From the NCBI RefSeq assembly GCF_031143425.1, contig NC_090441.1:221398928-221462927 (forward strand): a stretch of 64,000 bases of DNA, read 5' to 3'. The DNA is from Pleurodeles waltl. Taxonomy: Eukaryota; Chordata; Amphibia; Caudata; Salamandridae. Below are positions 11,828 through 23,054 of this stretch, one piece after another. Position numbers and translations under genes: made by a program. The number at the start of each line of letters is the position of its first letter. Within the stretch, counting starts at the first letter, position 1. The notes under the pieces are model-generated. The model did not search any database. It was not told the origin of the DNA and saw only the letters and a program-made list of their open reading frames with translations.

Positions 11828-13048
11828 CTGCATGAATTAGTGTGTCTGTGTTGTGGCAATTTTGATGTGATGTGTCTGCCTTTTGATGAATTCACTTTGT
11901 GATCTTGTTTTGTGTTAATTTCTCCAGTCCTTCAGATGGGCATTCTTCCAGACCTATGGCCCACCTGTGTGTCACATGTATGTTATTGAGTTATCAGACT
12001 TGTCAGCCTCATCACCTCTAGGTGTTGATTTATGCCAAATAGAGAATTGCCACCTTCTTTTCCTACTCGACCCTCCGTGTACATCCATTCTTATGGTGAG
12101 ACCATTCACTGGCTGTGGGTGTACTGATGGCCCTGGCAGCACACTTAACAATCTGGACCTGCCCCAACCTCTGATCGTTCACATCCACTTAAATGTCATT
12201 GACATGTGGCATATCCTATGCATGACAATGTTATGATCCGATATGGATGTTGACATTGTTAATGTGTCCTGCTGATGTTGGGGAATGTGTGTTACATTGG
12301 ATTGCCCTGATAGTCGTATCAGTGTCCTATTTCATCCTCTGACTGTGCAGGTGAATTTCGGTGACCAGTTACATGTGTCCCCTCCTCAATGCTGTTGTCT
12401 GAGCAGTATGGCATTTGGGATGTTGCATTGTTACCCAGGCACAGGATGGACCCTGACATATGCAGCATGGGTGTGTCCTTAGGGCTATGTAGCTCCTATT
12501 GTTGTTTACATTGGCTGATGTTTGCGACAACTATGGGCATTGACATTTGAGAGTACTGGGGCCTTAGTCTTGTTTCTGGGGATTGTTGCAGTTGTCATCC
12601 TCACCCCCTAATTTAGGTGTGTATGATCCATGGGGAGGTTACTGCCATTGGCTACTTGAGCTGCACACAGAGCAGAGGTGGTAGTGACAACTGTTGTCGC
12701 AGTTACATTCCAGTTGTCAGTATGGCGAGAGGATTGCTAATAGGGCCCTTGTTAATGTAGGGGGTATGTTGGCTGACGTGTGATGGGATGTCAGTTTGAC
12801 GTAGTGGCCTTCCCTCCTGTCGTGGCTTTCCCTTTGCTCCATCGTTGGCATGACAGCATGCCCCCATGGGACTGTTGTTGGTGTTGTGTAATGGTGTGCC
12901 CTAGGTCTTCTCAGAACGGGCCATGACCCCCTGCCGTGACCCTTTACCCATGGCACTCCAGGTATTAGATGACTTCCATGCATTTAGTGGTCGGTATCCC
13001 CCCGGTTGTCGATGACATTATTGCATTTTAATTCCCCATGCGACTTAC

Positions 13049-13535
13049 CCTGCATGTGCAATGTCTCCTGGTAGTCTGCGCTGTCCTGTCCTTGAATCCC
13101 TGTGACGATCTCCTCAGGGATGACGGCTGCGACCATCTCCTCCATGTGGTCCAGGGCCTCCTGGTGTGCTGGACTCTCACCTCTAGTCTGCAGTGCTGCC
13201 TTCCTGTTCCTGGCCATCTTTTCCTTGGTCCTGCGCTTGCAGGCATGCCAGCGTTTCTTGCAATCAATGACTGTTCTGCGTACTTCAGCCACACTGTTCA
13301 TCTTGTCGACAATGTGTTGCCATATGGCCTCTCTCCTACTGATTGGCAACTTTGATGTGACAAACAGTTGGTGCTGGTGTTCCGTCACCTCTTTAACCAG
13401 AATTTCCTGCTCCTCTGCACTAAAGTGACACTTTATTTTCTTCTTAAAACTGTCCTGGTTCTTGTGTGGGTCCTCCTGGCTGGTTCCTGGTCTGCTGTCA
13501 TCTTCCTGGGGTCTGTAGTGGCATCTGGGATCCAT
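13049..13535 (-). pseudogene. Harbinger Myb/SANT-like protein, exon 1 (unit I)
   Basis: This is the first exon of the minus-strand accessory gene. ATG is at 13535 and the donor G|GTAAGT follows 13049. It encodes 162 residues plus one base. Residues about 32-105 match the Myb/SANT-like domain (Myb_DNA-bind_5 type) of Harbinger helpers: FSAEEQEILVKEV, then REAIWQHIVDKMN, then VRRTVIDCKKRWHACKRRTK. Such proteins are thought to bind terminal repeats and help the transposase into the nucleus. This exon is intact, but exon 2 (11068-11827) has a nonsense codon and a frameshift, so the gene is marked as broken. Confidence 0.75.
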
Positions 13536-13796
13536 TTTGGCTCTCCTCTGGTGAAATGGCTGTGTTCGCAGTTTTTTTTACGCTATTGTGTAAAATAAAA
13601 AAAACGGCGCATATCCGGTTTGCGGTGTCGTAAATCGACCCACAGTAATTTCCGCCGCGTTAATGTTGTTTTCATTTACGACTTGACGCCGCTGTGTGCG
13701 TCACAAATAATGACTCCCACCTGTTGTTTGCGTCAAAGTATAAATATGACGCCCACACGGCACACCAAAATGGCGTTAGCCGGCGGTAATATTTTT
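13536..13796. promoter_or_regulatory. Probable promoter region of minus-strand Myb gene, unit I
   Basis: These 260 bases separate the Myb start codon from the unit junction. They are richer in CpG than the rest of the element and hold several GCGTCA/TGACGC motifs. A GTATAAATA stretch at 13738-13746 resembles the terminal repeat. Terminal regions of Harbinger elements commonly act as promoters, but no direct evidence is visible here. Confidence 0.35.
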
Positions 13797-13810
13797 GACG
13801 CAAAACTGCG
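13797..13810 (+). other. Unit I/II junction at a hairpin arm
   Basis: GACGCAAAACTGCG is the left arm, lacking its last base, of the palindrome found complete at 59013-59043. In unit III the sequence goes on to the opposite arm and the terminal repeat. Here it jumps to the transposase intron (TCTGCGTATTGAC). CTGCG is present on both sides and could be microhomology. Confidence 0.75.
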
Positions 13811-14011
13811 TCTGCGTATTGACAACCGGTTAGCAGCCAAACACTTGTTCAGCCAAGGAAACACCACAATGCAGATGGCACATCCTACAAGCCTAGGATG
13901 CTACATAATATCACAAAAGAGTCACAGACAACACAAGACAACTACTGCAATGAAAGGTCATTTCAATAGGGCCAGCTACATCAACATGATCCCATACATT
14001 TTCTCTTGCAG

Positions 14012-14388
14012 CTGATCAGGGGTATGGCATCCAGCCATGGATTATGACACCATTTGGCAACCCGAGTACTGCAGCAGAGCCTGCCTACAACGACGCACAT
14101 AGGAGGACACACAGCATTGTCGAGAGGACCTTTGGCATCCTCAAGTCAAGGTTCCAGTGCCTCGACATCACTGGTGGTAGCCTCCTATATGCGCCGCAGA
14201 TTGTCTGTAGGATCATCCTAACATGTGCAATATTGCACAACATTTGCATCAAAAGGAACATTCCCCTCCTGGAACCAGAGCCACACATGCCTGAAGAGGA
14301 GGATGCTGGCCTGCAACATGAGGGGGAACTACAGAACACAGCTGCTGGTATACGGAGGCGGCAACAGATTGTAAATAATTTCTTCTGA
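14012..14388 (+). pseudogene. Harbinger transposase, last exon only, unit II
   Basis: This exon encodes the C-terminal part of a PIF/Harbinger DDE transposase (HARBI1-like, DDE_Tnp_4). After a splice acceptor (CTCTTGCAG, ending 14011) the frame reads through DQGYGIQPW, then MTPFGNP, AYN-AHRRTHSIVERTFG and LKSRF, all hallmark motifs. The Glu of VERTFG should be the last acidic residue of the catalytic triad. About 124 residues remain before TGA, against 350-450 in complete family members. The upstream exons with the two catalytic Asp residues are absent, because the tandem junction at 13810/13811 cuts the intron. AATAAA follows at 14425. As it stands this copy cannot encode an active enzyme. 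Confidence 0.85.
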
Positions 14389-14424
14389 ATATGATCACCT
14401 TCACCACTTTAGTTAACGAATTGA

Positions 14425-14430
14425 AATAAA
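14425..14430 (+). terminator. Polyadenylation signal after transposase exon, unit II
   Basis: AATAAA lies 37 bases past the transposase stop codon. Confidence 0.65.
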
Positions 14431-17164
14431 CACCTATTCTAATCACCATATCATGGTCTGGCTATTCCTTTTTGCACACCTTCATCTCAACTTATCAGAA
14501 TAAGAGTGTTGCCTCATGGAGCATTGCTGAGATACTGAGTAGGACACGGAACTTCCCAGAGCTAATGTGATGCCTAACATACAATGGTCACATACACACA
14601 CACTCTTAATGACATATATCAAGTACATTTCTCCTTTGAAGGCCAATAGCACAGGACCACACCTATGTTACACATACATGTTGAAAGCAAGGTCCAACAC
14701 AGCACATGGCACACAACTAAGACACCATCACTCAAATAGGGGAAAACAAGCCTCATACATGAGGCAGTCAATGTGCTTTTGCATCAGTAACAGGAATGTC
14801 TGACCAGACCCTTGACAGCAGTAATTCCAACTGTATCCAATATGTGCAAGGACTATCTGTGACCAGAGTTCCATAGAAGCAGAACATGAACAGGGCAAGT
14901 GCCACACATATGAGCAGCATGCACACATAACATTCCATGTACATGTCAGCCCATTTCCTAACTCCTGACACCCATGCACCTGGTCACAACCCACCTGTCG
15001 GAAGAGGTCCCTGGAATACTAAGATGTGTACCCTGATATTACCCCCTCTACACACACAGACCAACATTAGCAATCCAGTGTGCTACACCCTTTCCTATGG
15101 TATGCCATTGTCATAGTACATCTGACTGCATGGACGTCAGGTCAATTTATACACTGTCTTCTAGTTTCAAAGCCCTGTTAGCACATGTAGATTGCTTCCC
15201 GTGTGAAAATGTCTGTTGGCCCTTAGAATGCAAACTGACCTACAGGACTGGTGGGAAACAGAGGAAGCCCACACGTGTGATAACCTCCATGCACACCAAC
15301 CATTTCAACAAGCACTGCCCCTGCTGATGCCTGGAACAGCATAGGAGTTTCCATTTAGTCAATTACACCATTAAGCATTGATACTAATTAAGCTGTGTAA
15401 CACAGCCCTCAGGTTCAGTTGTCGCCTTCAAAAACACAGGACATACACAGTTTGACATGTCAACTCTCTAGTTTGTCCTCCAAACAGTCTGAGTCAGACC
15501 ACTGATTATGTAACTTGTCAAACTGCTGGATCCTGAATCACCCTGCATTCTGTCAGCCTGACTGGCATCTGTCTGTGCGTCACACTAAAGTTTCCCTGTG
15601 TCTACATATGTACCACACTTGCGTTAGCAAACCTCTCAATCATCAGGGGGTATTGGGCATGGGCTTCTTCAATGCATACACAAATACATTGTATGGCATC
15701 ATCTGCCTTTTAACTGTACCATTTGAGTAAAATCCTCTGGGAAAAGCAAAATTCATGACCCATCCCTTGTCTGGGTCTCATTTATGCATGAATGACAAAG
15801 TGTGACAGTGTCCCAGGGCTGTAGGCAGGGATTGGGTACGGGGCTTTCAGCACAACCAGCAACCTCAGATAATGTCCATGAAAAACACACACATGTCAGG
15901 ACCATGACAGTTCACACACAGAATCACAGTGCGCACAACATAGTGATGGGCCGTGTGTGGTGAATAGCTGCGAGAATAATCAGCACAGAGGCTATGATGT
16001 TCCTAGATGCAGTGGGAAGTGCAGAAGCCAACCTGTGTACAAATGTTGTAATGGCACCTGCCGGAACATGACATCTGAGACATTATCTCACTCAGCACAC
16101 CAAGGTTGCCCTGTTGACTGTCTCATTACACGTCTTTAGTGACAGGGTGGGACCATCCACATGTAGGTTCACATGTCCACATACACTTTACTCACATTAA
16201 TCAACCAAGGATACTCAGGAGACACAGGAATAGCTGCCACTGACACATGATGAGTCCTGGACCGAACTGTGACAAATTACACCCCAAACAATATACAGGA
16301 TCATATTTGGACCACACAAATGAATAAGACACCTATGTGCAATTGATCACTGGAAATATGTGGACACGTGCTGTCTTGTATGCTGGTCCACCACAGCCAC
16401 TTGATAGTTGGGGCTCACTTCTATGGCCTCAACTGTGGTGTCATCATACATTTGAGATTCACCCTTGTCTGTCTGTGCAAACAACATGGTACCCACTTCC
16501 GCAATGCATGTGTATGACTCACTGTGGGATTCACCAACTAGTGCCTAGGAAGCTGTTACCAAAACTCTAGGACATAGGATGTTAAAAATTGGACCATTGA
16601 CATGAACAATCATCTGCCATCTATCTGGTGCATGCTTTGTCACATGTGGTGTCTACATTACTCTAAATCTTGGAAGTCCACATTACGGATGTTGCTACAT
16701 GTACGACTAACACATGCCCTCTCTCAGTTCCACAATGACTTGCATCTAAGGATTGGACACATGGACGTCACATTCATACAAGCATATGTACAATTATGCT
16801 TCATGTGATACACACACACTTGGTCAACAAATACATTAGTTGCCAAAGCACACACTTTGAGCCAAAGGCATTTAGGTACTGTACATATGTGCGTCACATT
16901 GCTATCCTCTCCTTATGCCAAACATGCACAATTTGTGCAACACATATATGTAGGCCAACCATTCTGTCAGCCAACCATAAAAATACAGTGAAGGGAGTAG
17001 CGGATCATGGTCCGCTGCAGTATGATGTCACACATGTGAACATACACCATCAACACCATAGTGTCTTCAATCAGCCTATTTCTGATGTGTCCCAAATGTA
17101 ACATAACAAAAAAACAAGAAACATTGCCCAAAACCAGTTAATGCACTGAAATGTTGAAGTTTCT
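14431..17164. other. Harbinger interior without genes, unit II
   Basis: About 2.7 kb lie between the transposase signal and the inverted repeat. Reading frames are short and have no recognisable motifs. The stretch is rich in CA/TG and poor in CpG. The hexamer ACATGT occurs about ten times (for example near 14674, 15888, 16158, 16170 and 17031), many more than chance would give. Confidence 0.5.
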
Positions 17165-17363
17165 AGCGTTATGCGTCACGTTTTGTCTACCAAAACTGTA
17201 TTTGTGTCATTTTATTTGACGCACAGGAGTGAAAATTAGCCAGCATCCAGATATTTGTACAGGCCATGTACTATTATGTGGATGCGGGCTAATTATCACT
17301 CCTGTGCGTCAAAAAAAATGACGCAAATACAGTTTTGGCAGACAAAAAATTATGCATAACGCG
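17165..17363. repeat. Long inverted repeat upstream of exon A, unit II
   Basis: Arms of about 85 bases (17165-17249 and 17279-17363) are imperfect complements around a 29-base loop. Matching blocks include GTTATGCGTC, CCAAAACTGTATTTG, TTGACGCACAGGAGTGA and TTAGCC. It lies about 400 bases before the exon A start codon. It may be an old MITE-like insertion or a structured promoter region. I see no clear target duplication. Confidence 0.7.
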
Positions 17364-17770
17364 AAAAAGGCAGGACATTTCATACAGGAAGTGATGTAAT
17401 AGGATATCCTGTTTACAGATCATGTACAGTGGGTGTACTTTCACATTCACTTTGCAGTCTATGATCCTTCTAGACTGTATGGCTGTGTAGAGAGTGGTGT
17501 CCAGAGATTTTGTGCTTTTTTGTCCTGTGTGCTATCTGTAAAGTCCATTTGTGAATTAAATAATGTTGCTGTATACTGTACTACTGTGTTTTGTCTAAAT
17601 TTGTCCATTTATCTTGTGTTTTTGTTGTTTGTGGGAGTCTGTTGTGGGTAGTGGTAGTTTGGGGATAGTTGGGCTCTTTTAGTGGTTAAGTTTACTTTTC
17701 ATCTGTATTTGTACCCCTACTTTCCCCCTTTTCTATTTCTTTTACCCCTATTCCTTTTCACTTTTCCAGT

Positions 17771-18056
17771 ATGTCTGGTAGGCCACGTCTTGGCAGGATG
17801 GGTGAAGAGGAGTTGGGGGGCTTAATCTGGCTTGTGTGCCATTTCTTTCCACTCATGATTGAGGCAGGGGGCAGGGTGATACAGGGGTATCCGACAGAGG
17901 CGCGCAGAATCCGGTGGGGAAAGGTGCTGCATCACCTGCAGCGTGCATATGCCAGCCAGAGGAATGACCACCAGCTGAAGCACCGGTGGGCTGACCTCAT
18001 CACCAGGGAGCAGGATCTCTTAGACCACCTGGGAATCGTGATTGGCGGCACTGTTG
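17771..18056 (+). CDS. Trihelix/Myb-like Harbinger accessory protein, exon A (unit II)
   Basis: This is the first coding exon of a predicted three-exon gene. ATG follows a pyrimidine-rich leader, and the exon ends at TTG|GTGAGT. It encodes 95 residues plus one base. Residues about 15-85 look like a Myb/SANT-type trihelix domain, with a Trp in RIRWGKVL and a recognition-helix-like DHQLKHRWADL. The partner exons in the same orientation are at 30833-30892 and 31897-32393. Phases match (1, then 1), giving about 280 residues. The intron is about 12.8 kb only because LTR-B and LTR-A inserted; without them it would be about 1.1 kb. Harbinger elements usually encode one Myb-like helper that partners the transposase, so this second one is unusual. 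Family assignment is by motif only. Confidence 0.65.
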
Positions 18057-18869
18057 GTGAGTACTAATCATGTAAATGTGCACAATTAAATGCTCTGTAG
18101 TGACATAAGAGGATTTGTACTATGTCTGCCAGCTACTTGCTGACTGTGTGTAATGCTGGGGAAACAAAGGGATAATTGATGCACTATGGCAAGGATCACA
18201 ATTGCTAGCTATCAGGTAGCACGTGCTCAGCAAACTTACAGGATATTTTTCCATGAAGTAAATTGGTGCGGCCTTTTTGTCAGACAACCAAACTAAATAG
18301 GAGCCAATCATGTCTATATAGGGTACTATTGACAGAGAAGTAAAGATATACCAACATATTGGCTAACTTTGTTGACTCAATAGCTAGACTGACTTTAGAA
18401 TCACTACATGATGGTGAAAATGAGTGCTGCTTTCACATCAATTGATAATAGCAAAGTGGCTCAGACATATGTCTCATGTGAGTCTGGTGAGCGTGGAAGG
18501 AAAGCGTTCACGGAAGTACTATGAATGTTTGGGATTATTGTGTTCCTTGATCTTTTTGGATACATGTCAGATGTGGATTTGAAAACATTGTGAAAAGGTG
18601 TAAGGTGTCCTCAGCCAACATCTTAGAATGTTTGTTGGAGTTAGTTGTGCCACATTCCAAATATGGATGGCAGTCCAAGTGTATGCACATGGCTTCACAT
18701 CTCCATGGTTGGTGCAAATCACCATAGCTGGGCCACATCAATTGAATCAAATGTAACAACAGGGGGTCTTAATAAAGTCCCTGCCCCTCCCTCTGTACAT
18801 TGTACCTATGTGTCATTAATGTGTCATGGCCACAAGGCTTGTTTGACTGGTAATGCAGTCCTCAAGCAA
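18057..18869 (+). other. A-B intron, part before LTR-B, unit II
   Basis: This is Harbinger intron sequence between the exon A donor and the LTR-B target duplication. The rest of the original intron resumes at 30530. No gene or RNA is visible. The unit III equivalent is 40925-41737. Confidence 0.5.
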
Positions 18870-20089
18870 CCAGGTGTAGGAAAGTACCATCTTGCCTGGC
18901 ATGTTACCCCCATATTTCACTGTATATATGTTGTATTAGTTGTATGTGTCACTAGGACCCTGCCAGCCAGGGCCCCAGTGCTCATAAGAGTGCCCTGTAT
19001 GTGTTCCCTGTGTTATGACTAACTGTCTCACTGAGGCTCTGCTATCCAGAACCTCAGTGGTTATGCTCTCTCATTTCTTTCCAAATTGTCACTAACAGGC
19101 TAGTGACCAGTTTCACCAATTTACATTTGCATACTGGAACACCCTTATAATTCCCTAGTATATGGTACTGAGGTACCCAAGGTATTGGAGTTCCAGGAGA
19201 TCCATATGGGCTGTAGCATTTCTTTTGCCACCCATAGGGAGCTCTGACAATTCTTACACAGGCCTGCCACTGCAGCCTGAGTGAAATAACGTCCACTTTA
19301 TTTCACAGCCATTTACCACTGCACTTAAGTAACTTATAAGTCACCTATATGTCTAACCTTTACCTGGTAAAGGTTGGGTGCCAAGTTACTTAGTGTGTGG
19401 GCACCCTGGCACTAGCCAAGGTGCTTCCACATTGTTCAGAGCAAATTCCCCGGACTTTGTGAGTGCGGGGACACCATTACACATGTGCACTATACATGTG
19501 TCACGACATATGTATAGCGTCACAATGGAAACTCCAAACATGGCCATGTAACATGTCTAAGATCATGGAATTGTCACCCCAATGCCATTCTGGCATTGGG
19601 GAGACAATTCCATGATCCCCCGAGTCTCTAGCTCAGACCCGGGTACTGCCAAACTACCTTTCCCGGGGTATCACTGCAGCTGCTGCTGCTGCCAACCCCT
19701 CAGACAGGTTTCTGCCCTCCTGGGGTCCAGCCAGGCTTGGCCCAGGAAGGCAGAACAAAGTTCTTCCTCAGAGAGAGGGTGTTACACCCTCTCCCTTTGG
19801 AAAAAGGTGTTGGGGCTGGGGAGGAGTAGCCTCCCCCAGCCTCTGGAAATGCTTTCATGGGCACAGATGGTGCCCATTTCTGCATAAGCCAGTCTACACC
19901 GGTTCAGGGATCCCCCAGCCCTGCTCTGGCGCGAAACTGGACAAAGGAAAGGGGAGTGACCACTCCCCTGACCTGCACCTCCCCTGAGAGGTGCCCAGAG
20001 CTCCTCCAGTATGCTCCAGACCTCTGCCATCTTGGAAACAGAGGTGCTGCTGGCACACTGGACTGCTCTGAGTGGCCAGTGCCAGCAGG

Positions 20090-20097
20090 TGACGTCA
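20090..20097 (+). promoter_or_regulatory. CRE-like palindrome in LTR-B
   Basis: TGACGTCA lies about 90 bases upstream of an AT-rich CTATTTAGG stretch that could be a weak TATA element. The site is kept in the unit III copy and in the related LTR at 62709-62716, so it is a family feature. Confidence 0.45.
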
Positions 20098-21624
20098 GAG
20101 GCTCCTTCTGATAGGCTCCTCCAGGTGTTGCTAGCCTATCCTCTCTCCTAAGTAGCCAAAACTCCTTTTCTGGCTATTTAGGGTCTCTGCTTTGGGGAAT
20201 TCTTTAGATAACGAATGCAAGAGCTCATCAGAGTTCCTCTGCATCTCTCTCTTCACCTTCTGCCAAGGAATTGACCGCTGACTGCTCTGGAAGCCTGCAA
20301 AACTGCAACAAAGTAGCAAAGACGACTACTGCGACCTTGTAACGCTGATCCGGCCGCCTTCTCAACAGTTTTCCTGGTGGTGCATGCTGTGGGGGTAGTC
20401 TGCCTCCTCTCTGCACTAGAAGCTCCGAAGAAATCTCCTGTGGGTCGACGGAATCTTCCCCCTGCAACCACAGGCACCAAAAGACTGCATCACCGGTCTT
20501 CTGGGACTCCTCTCAGCACGACGAGCGAGGTCCCTTGAACTCAGCAACTCTGTCCAAGTGACTCCCACAGTCCAGTGACTCTTCAGTCCAAGTTTGGTGG
20601 AGGTAAGTCCTTGCCTCCCCACGCTAGACTGCATTGCTGGGTACCACGTGATTTGCAGCTGCTCCAGCTCCTTTGCACTCTTCCAGGATTTCCTTTGTGC
20701 ACAGCCAAGCCTGGGTCCCAGGCACTCTAACCTGCAGTGCACGACCTCCTGAGTTATCATCCGGCGTCGTGGGACCTTCCTTTGTGACTTCGGGTGAGCT
20801 CTGGTTCACTCCACCTTGTAGTGCCTGTTCCGGCACTTCTGCGGGTGCTGTTTGCTTCTGAGTGGGCTCCTTGTCTTGCTGGACACCCCCTCTGTCTCCT
20901 CCCGCAATTGGCGATATCCTGGTCCCTCCTGGGCCACAGCAGCATCCAAAAACCCTAACCGCGACCCTTGCAGCTAGCAAGGCTTGTTTGCGGTCTTTCT
21001 GCACGGAAACACCTCTGCAAGCTTCTTCACGACGTGGTACATCCATCCTCCAAAGGGGAAGTTTCTAGCCCTCTTCGTTCTTGCAGAATCCACAGCTTCT
21101 ACCATCCAGTGGCAGCTTCTTTGCACCAACAGCTGGCATTTCCTGGGCATCTGCCCACTCCCAACTTGATCGTGACTCTTGGACTTGGTCCCCTTGTTCC
21201 ACAGGTACTCTTGTCTGGAAATCCATTGTTGTTGCATTGCTGGTGTTGGTTTTCCTTGCAGAATTCCCCTATCACGACGTCTGTGCTCTCTTGGGAACTT
21301 AGGTGCACTTTGCACCCACTTTTCAGGGTCTTGGGGTGGGCTATTTTTCTAACCCTCACTGTTTTCTTACAGTCCCGGCGACCCTCTACAAGCTCACATA
21401 GGTTTGGGGTCCATTCGTGGTTCGCATTCCACTTATAGAGTATATGGTTTGTGTTTCGCCTATACCTATGTGCTCTCTTTGCAATCTATTGTGACTATAC
21501 ATTGCTTGCATTGTTTACTATTGCTATTACTGCATATTTTGGTATTGTGTACATATATCTTGTGTATATTTGCTATCCTAATACTGAGGGTACTCACTGA
21601 GATACTTTGGCATATTTTCATAAA

Positions 21625-21630
21625 AATAAA
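21625..21630 (+). terminator. LTR-B polyadenylation signal
   Basis: AATAAA sits about 240 bases from the LTR-B 3' end, as expected for the R region. Confidence 0.6.
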
Positions 21631-21836
21631 GTACCTTTATTTTTAGTATATCTGTGTATTGTGTTTTCTTATGATATTGTGCATATGACACCAGTGGTAT
21701 AGTAGGAGCTTCACATGTTCACATGTAAGCTGCTCTGATAAGCTATCTTTTCTATCAGCCTAAGCTGCTAGACACCTCTCTACACTAATAAGGGATACCT
21801 GGATCTGGTGCAAGGTGTAAGTACCCCTTGGTACTC

Positions 21837-22715
21837 TGTGGTTCTAAAAATTCTGGACCCATGTAATTTACTTTGCCACAGCAGTACGATTTTAGTATCA
21901 AAAGACCGATAATGACTAGTACACTAAGCATGAGCATTTTTGCTCAATTCCAGCAGCGTTTTCACCTCGAAATCGCCATTTTCGTCCTGCACTCGTGGCT
22001 CTCATTTTATACACGGCAGCCATTTTTAAAAGTTGCCCTCACATAGGATTATAATACAGTCAGATTTGATTCCAAGGACACGTACACCTTGATTGACTTT
22101 TCTTTGACCTGGGCAAGCTGGAACCATTGCCTCAGGCCAAACCTGTTTGGTCAGTCCCTCTCCCAGTGGCCGAATCAGATAGCATCAAGGCACACCAGGC
22201 CATAAAACCCTTATTATCGCTCACACACCCTGCCTAATCTTGCTCACACCTGCACCTGCTCTTTTCTTCTTCTTACTTTACGAGGGGGAGGTGCCCGTTT
22301 TTATTGGGGGTCCACACTTATCTGATGTAAAATACTAGGCCTTGCCGGGTAATTTATTATGGGTTGGATGACATGAAATATGAGGTTTCATCATGACACT
22401 GTTTTTTCCTTTGTAGTGAAAACATGTGAATGACCAACCAAAATGTCAAGAATGTTTGCCTGAAGCTTAAAAAACTGTATATAAGGAAACCTGACTTTGC
22501 ATTGAAACACAGTCTCCTGAGAACATACAAACCGTGCTGTTGTACTTCTAGGACGCTTGTTACTTGGCTGCAGCCAATACATTCGATCTTTGACTTCACC
22601 TAGTAGACTCTGAGTTTCTGTGGTCTGAATCAGGAAAGTACCAGAGGTCTTTGGGTGTACCCTGGCACCGCTGGGTTACCGGATCAGTACCGGTTCTGAA
22701 AAACCCAGTACCTCA
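21837..22715 (+). repeat. LTR-A 5' LTR, unit II
   Basis: This is an 879-bp LTR directly followed by the primer-binding site. The TATA box is at 22478-22485. The AATAAA seen in the 3' LTRs reads AATACA here, as it does in the unit III 5' LTR. That shared change marks these two 5' LTRs as descendants of one copy. Confidence 0.9.
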
Positions 22716-22717
22716 GT

Positions 22718-22735
22718 TGGCACCCAACGTGGGGC
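22718..22735 (+). promoter_or_regulatory. LTR-A primer-binding site (tRNA-Lys type), unit II
   Basis: TGGCACCCAACGTGGGGC lies two bases after the 5' LTR. From knowledge of retroviral primer sites it matches the tRNA-Lys1,2 site with one mismatch (A for G at position 5). It fixes element orientation as plus. Confidence 0.85.
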
Positions 22736-22960
22736 GATACCAGCGGTACCAGTCCAAGCCTGAGGTCCGTGGGGAGCTTCGTGTGAAAATTCTGGTGGAA
22801 GGCCGCCACTTCATCGACCCCTGCATGTCGATGTGGTCCGAAAGTCTTTGCTGCGAGGTTCCCAGCTTACCGACGGCTACGAAGGACTGCTGCCCTGGCT
22901 ATCGCCCTGATTTGGACCCTTGATGTTTGGTAGAGCGAAACGATAAGACGAGTCTTCTGG

Positions 22961-22968
22961 TGACGTCA
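22961..22968 (+). promoter_or_regulatory. CRE-like palindrome in LTR-A leader, unit II
   Basis: TGACGTCA is the consensus site for CREB/ATF factors. It lies in the transcribed leader about 226 bases after the primer-binding site, so it could be a downstream promoter element. Only the motif is seen. Confidence 0.4.
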
Positions 22969-23006
22969 TCGATATTTTCAGTTAAGTATAAGTGGAGCGT
23001 CTCCCA

Positions 23007-23054
23007 GTCCTTAGTTGGACACATGGTTTGGTCCTTAGTTGGACATTTGGTTTG
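23007..23054 (+). repeat. Leader 24-bp direct repeat, unit II
   Basis: This is the same pair of 24-base repeats with twin GTCC/GGAC stem-loops as at 40-87. Confidence 0.55.

Larger units (their letters stand above)
1..13810 (+). repeat. Tandem unit I (left part outside the window)
   Basis: This is the right-hand part of the first visible copy of a roughly 22.9 kb tandem unit. Base 1 falls in the LTR-A leader and matches 22968 in unit II and 45836 in unit III. It holds most of LTR-A with LTR-C inside, the end of LTR-B, exons B and C of the plus-strand gene and the minus-strand Myb gene. It ends inside a hairpin arm that in unit III leads to the Harbinger end. The right half is almost identical to unit II by eye. 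Confidence 0.9.
18875..21836 (+). mobile_element. Solo LTR-B (Ty3/gypsy-like, about 3 kb), 5' part
   Basis: This LTR starts TGTAGGAAAG after CCAGG (18870-18874). It is interrupted at 21836 by LTR-A and resumes at 30499-30524, followed by the second CCAGG (30525-30529). Total length is about 2.99 kb, with no internal gypsy genes nearby, so it is a solo LTR. It belongs to the same family as the minus-strand LTR at 60941-64000. It carries a CRE at 20090-20097 and AATAAA at 21625-21630. The stretch holds no credible gene; its many short frames overlap on both strands. Confidence 0.88.

Noticed and set aside
13620..14015. 131-codon plus frame spanning the unit junction as a transposase N-terminus
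   Set aside because: It crosses the unit junction, has no DDE catalytic motifs, and the real transposase exon begins at a splice acceptor in another phase. Most of it is probably promoter and intron.
16796..17101. 101-codon frame in the Harbinger interior
   Set aside because: His/Cys/Thr-rich translation of CA-rich sequence without domain or splice context.
20416..21438. Several overlapping frames of 110-156 codons in LTR-B
   Set aside because: They occur on both strands over the same bases in a GC-balanced LTR with few chance stops, and none has a recognisable motif. They are better explained as LTR sequence.
22651..22923. 90-codon frame from the LTR-A 5' LTR into the leader as a gag start
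   Set aside because: It starts within the LTR and runs across the primer-binding site. It is not maintained as a longer frame and shows no gag features.
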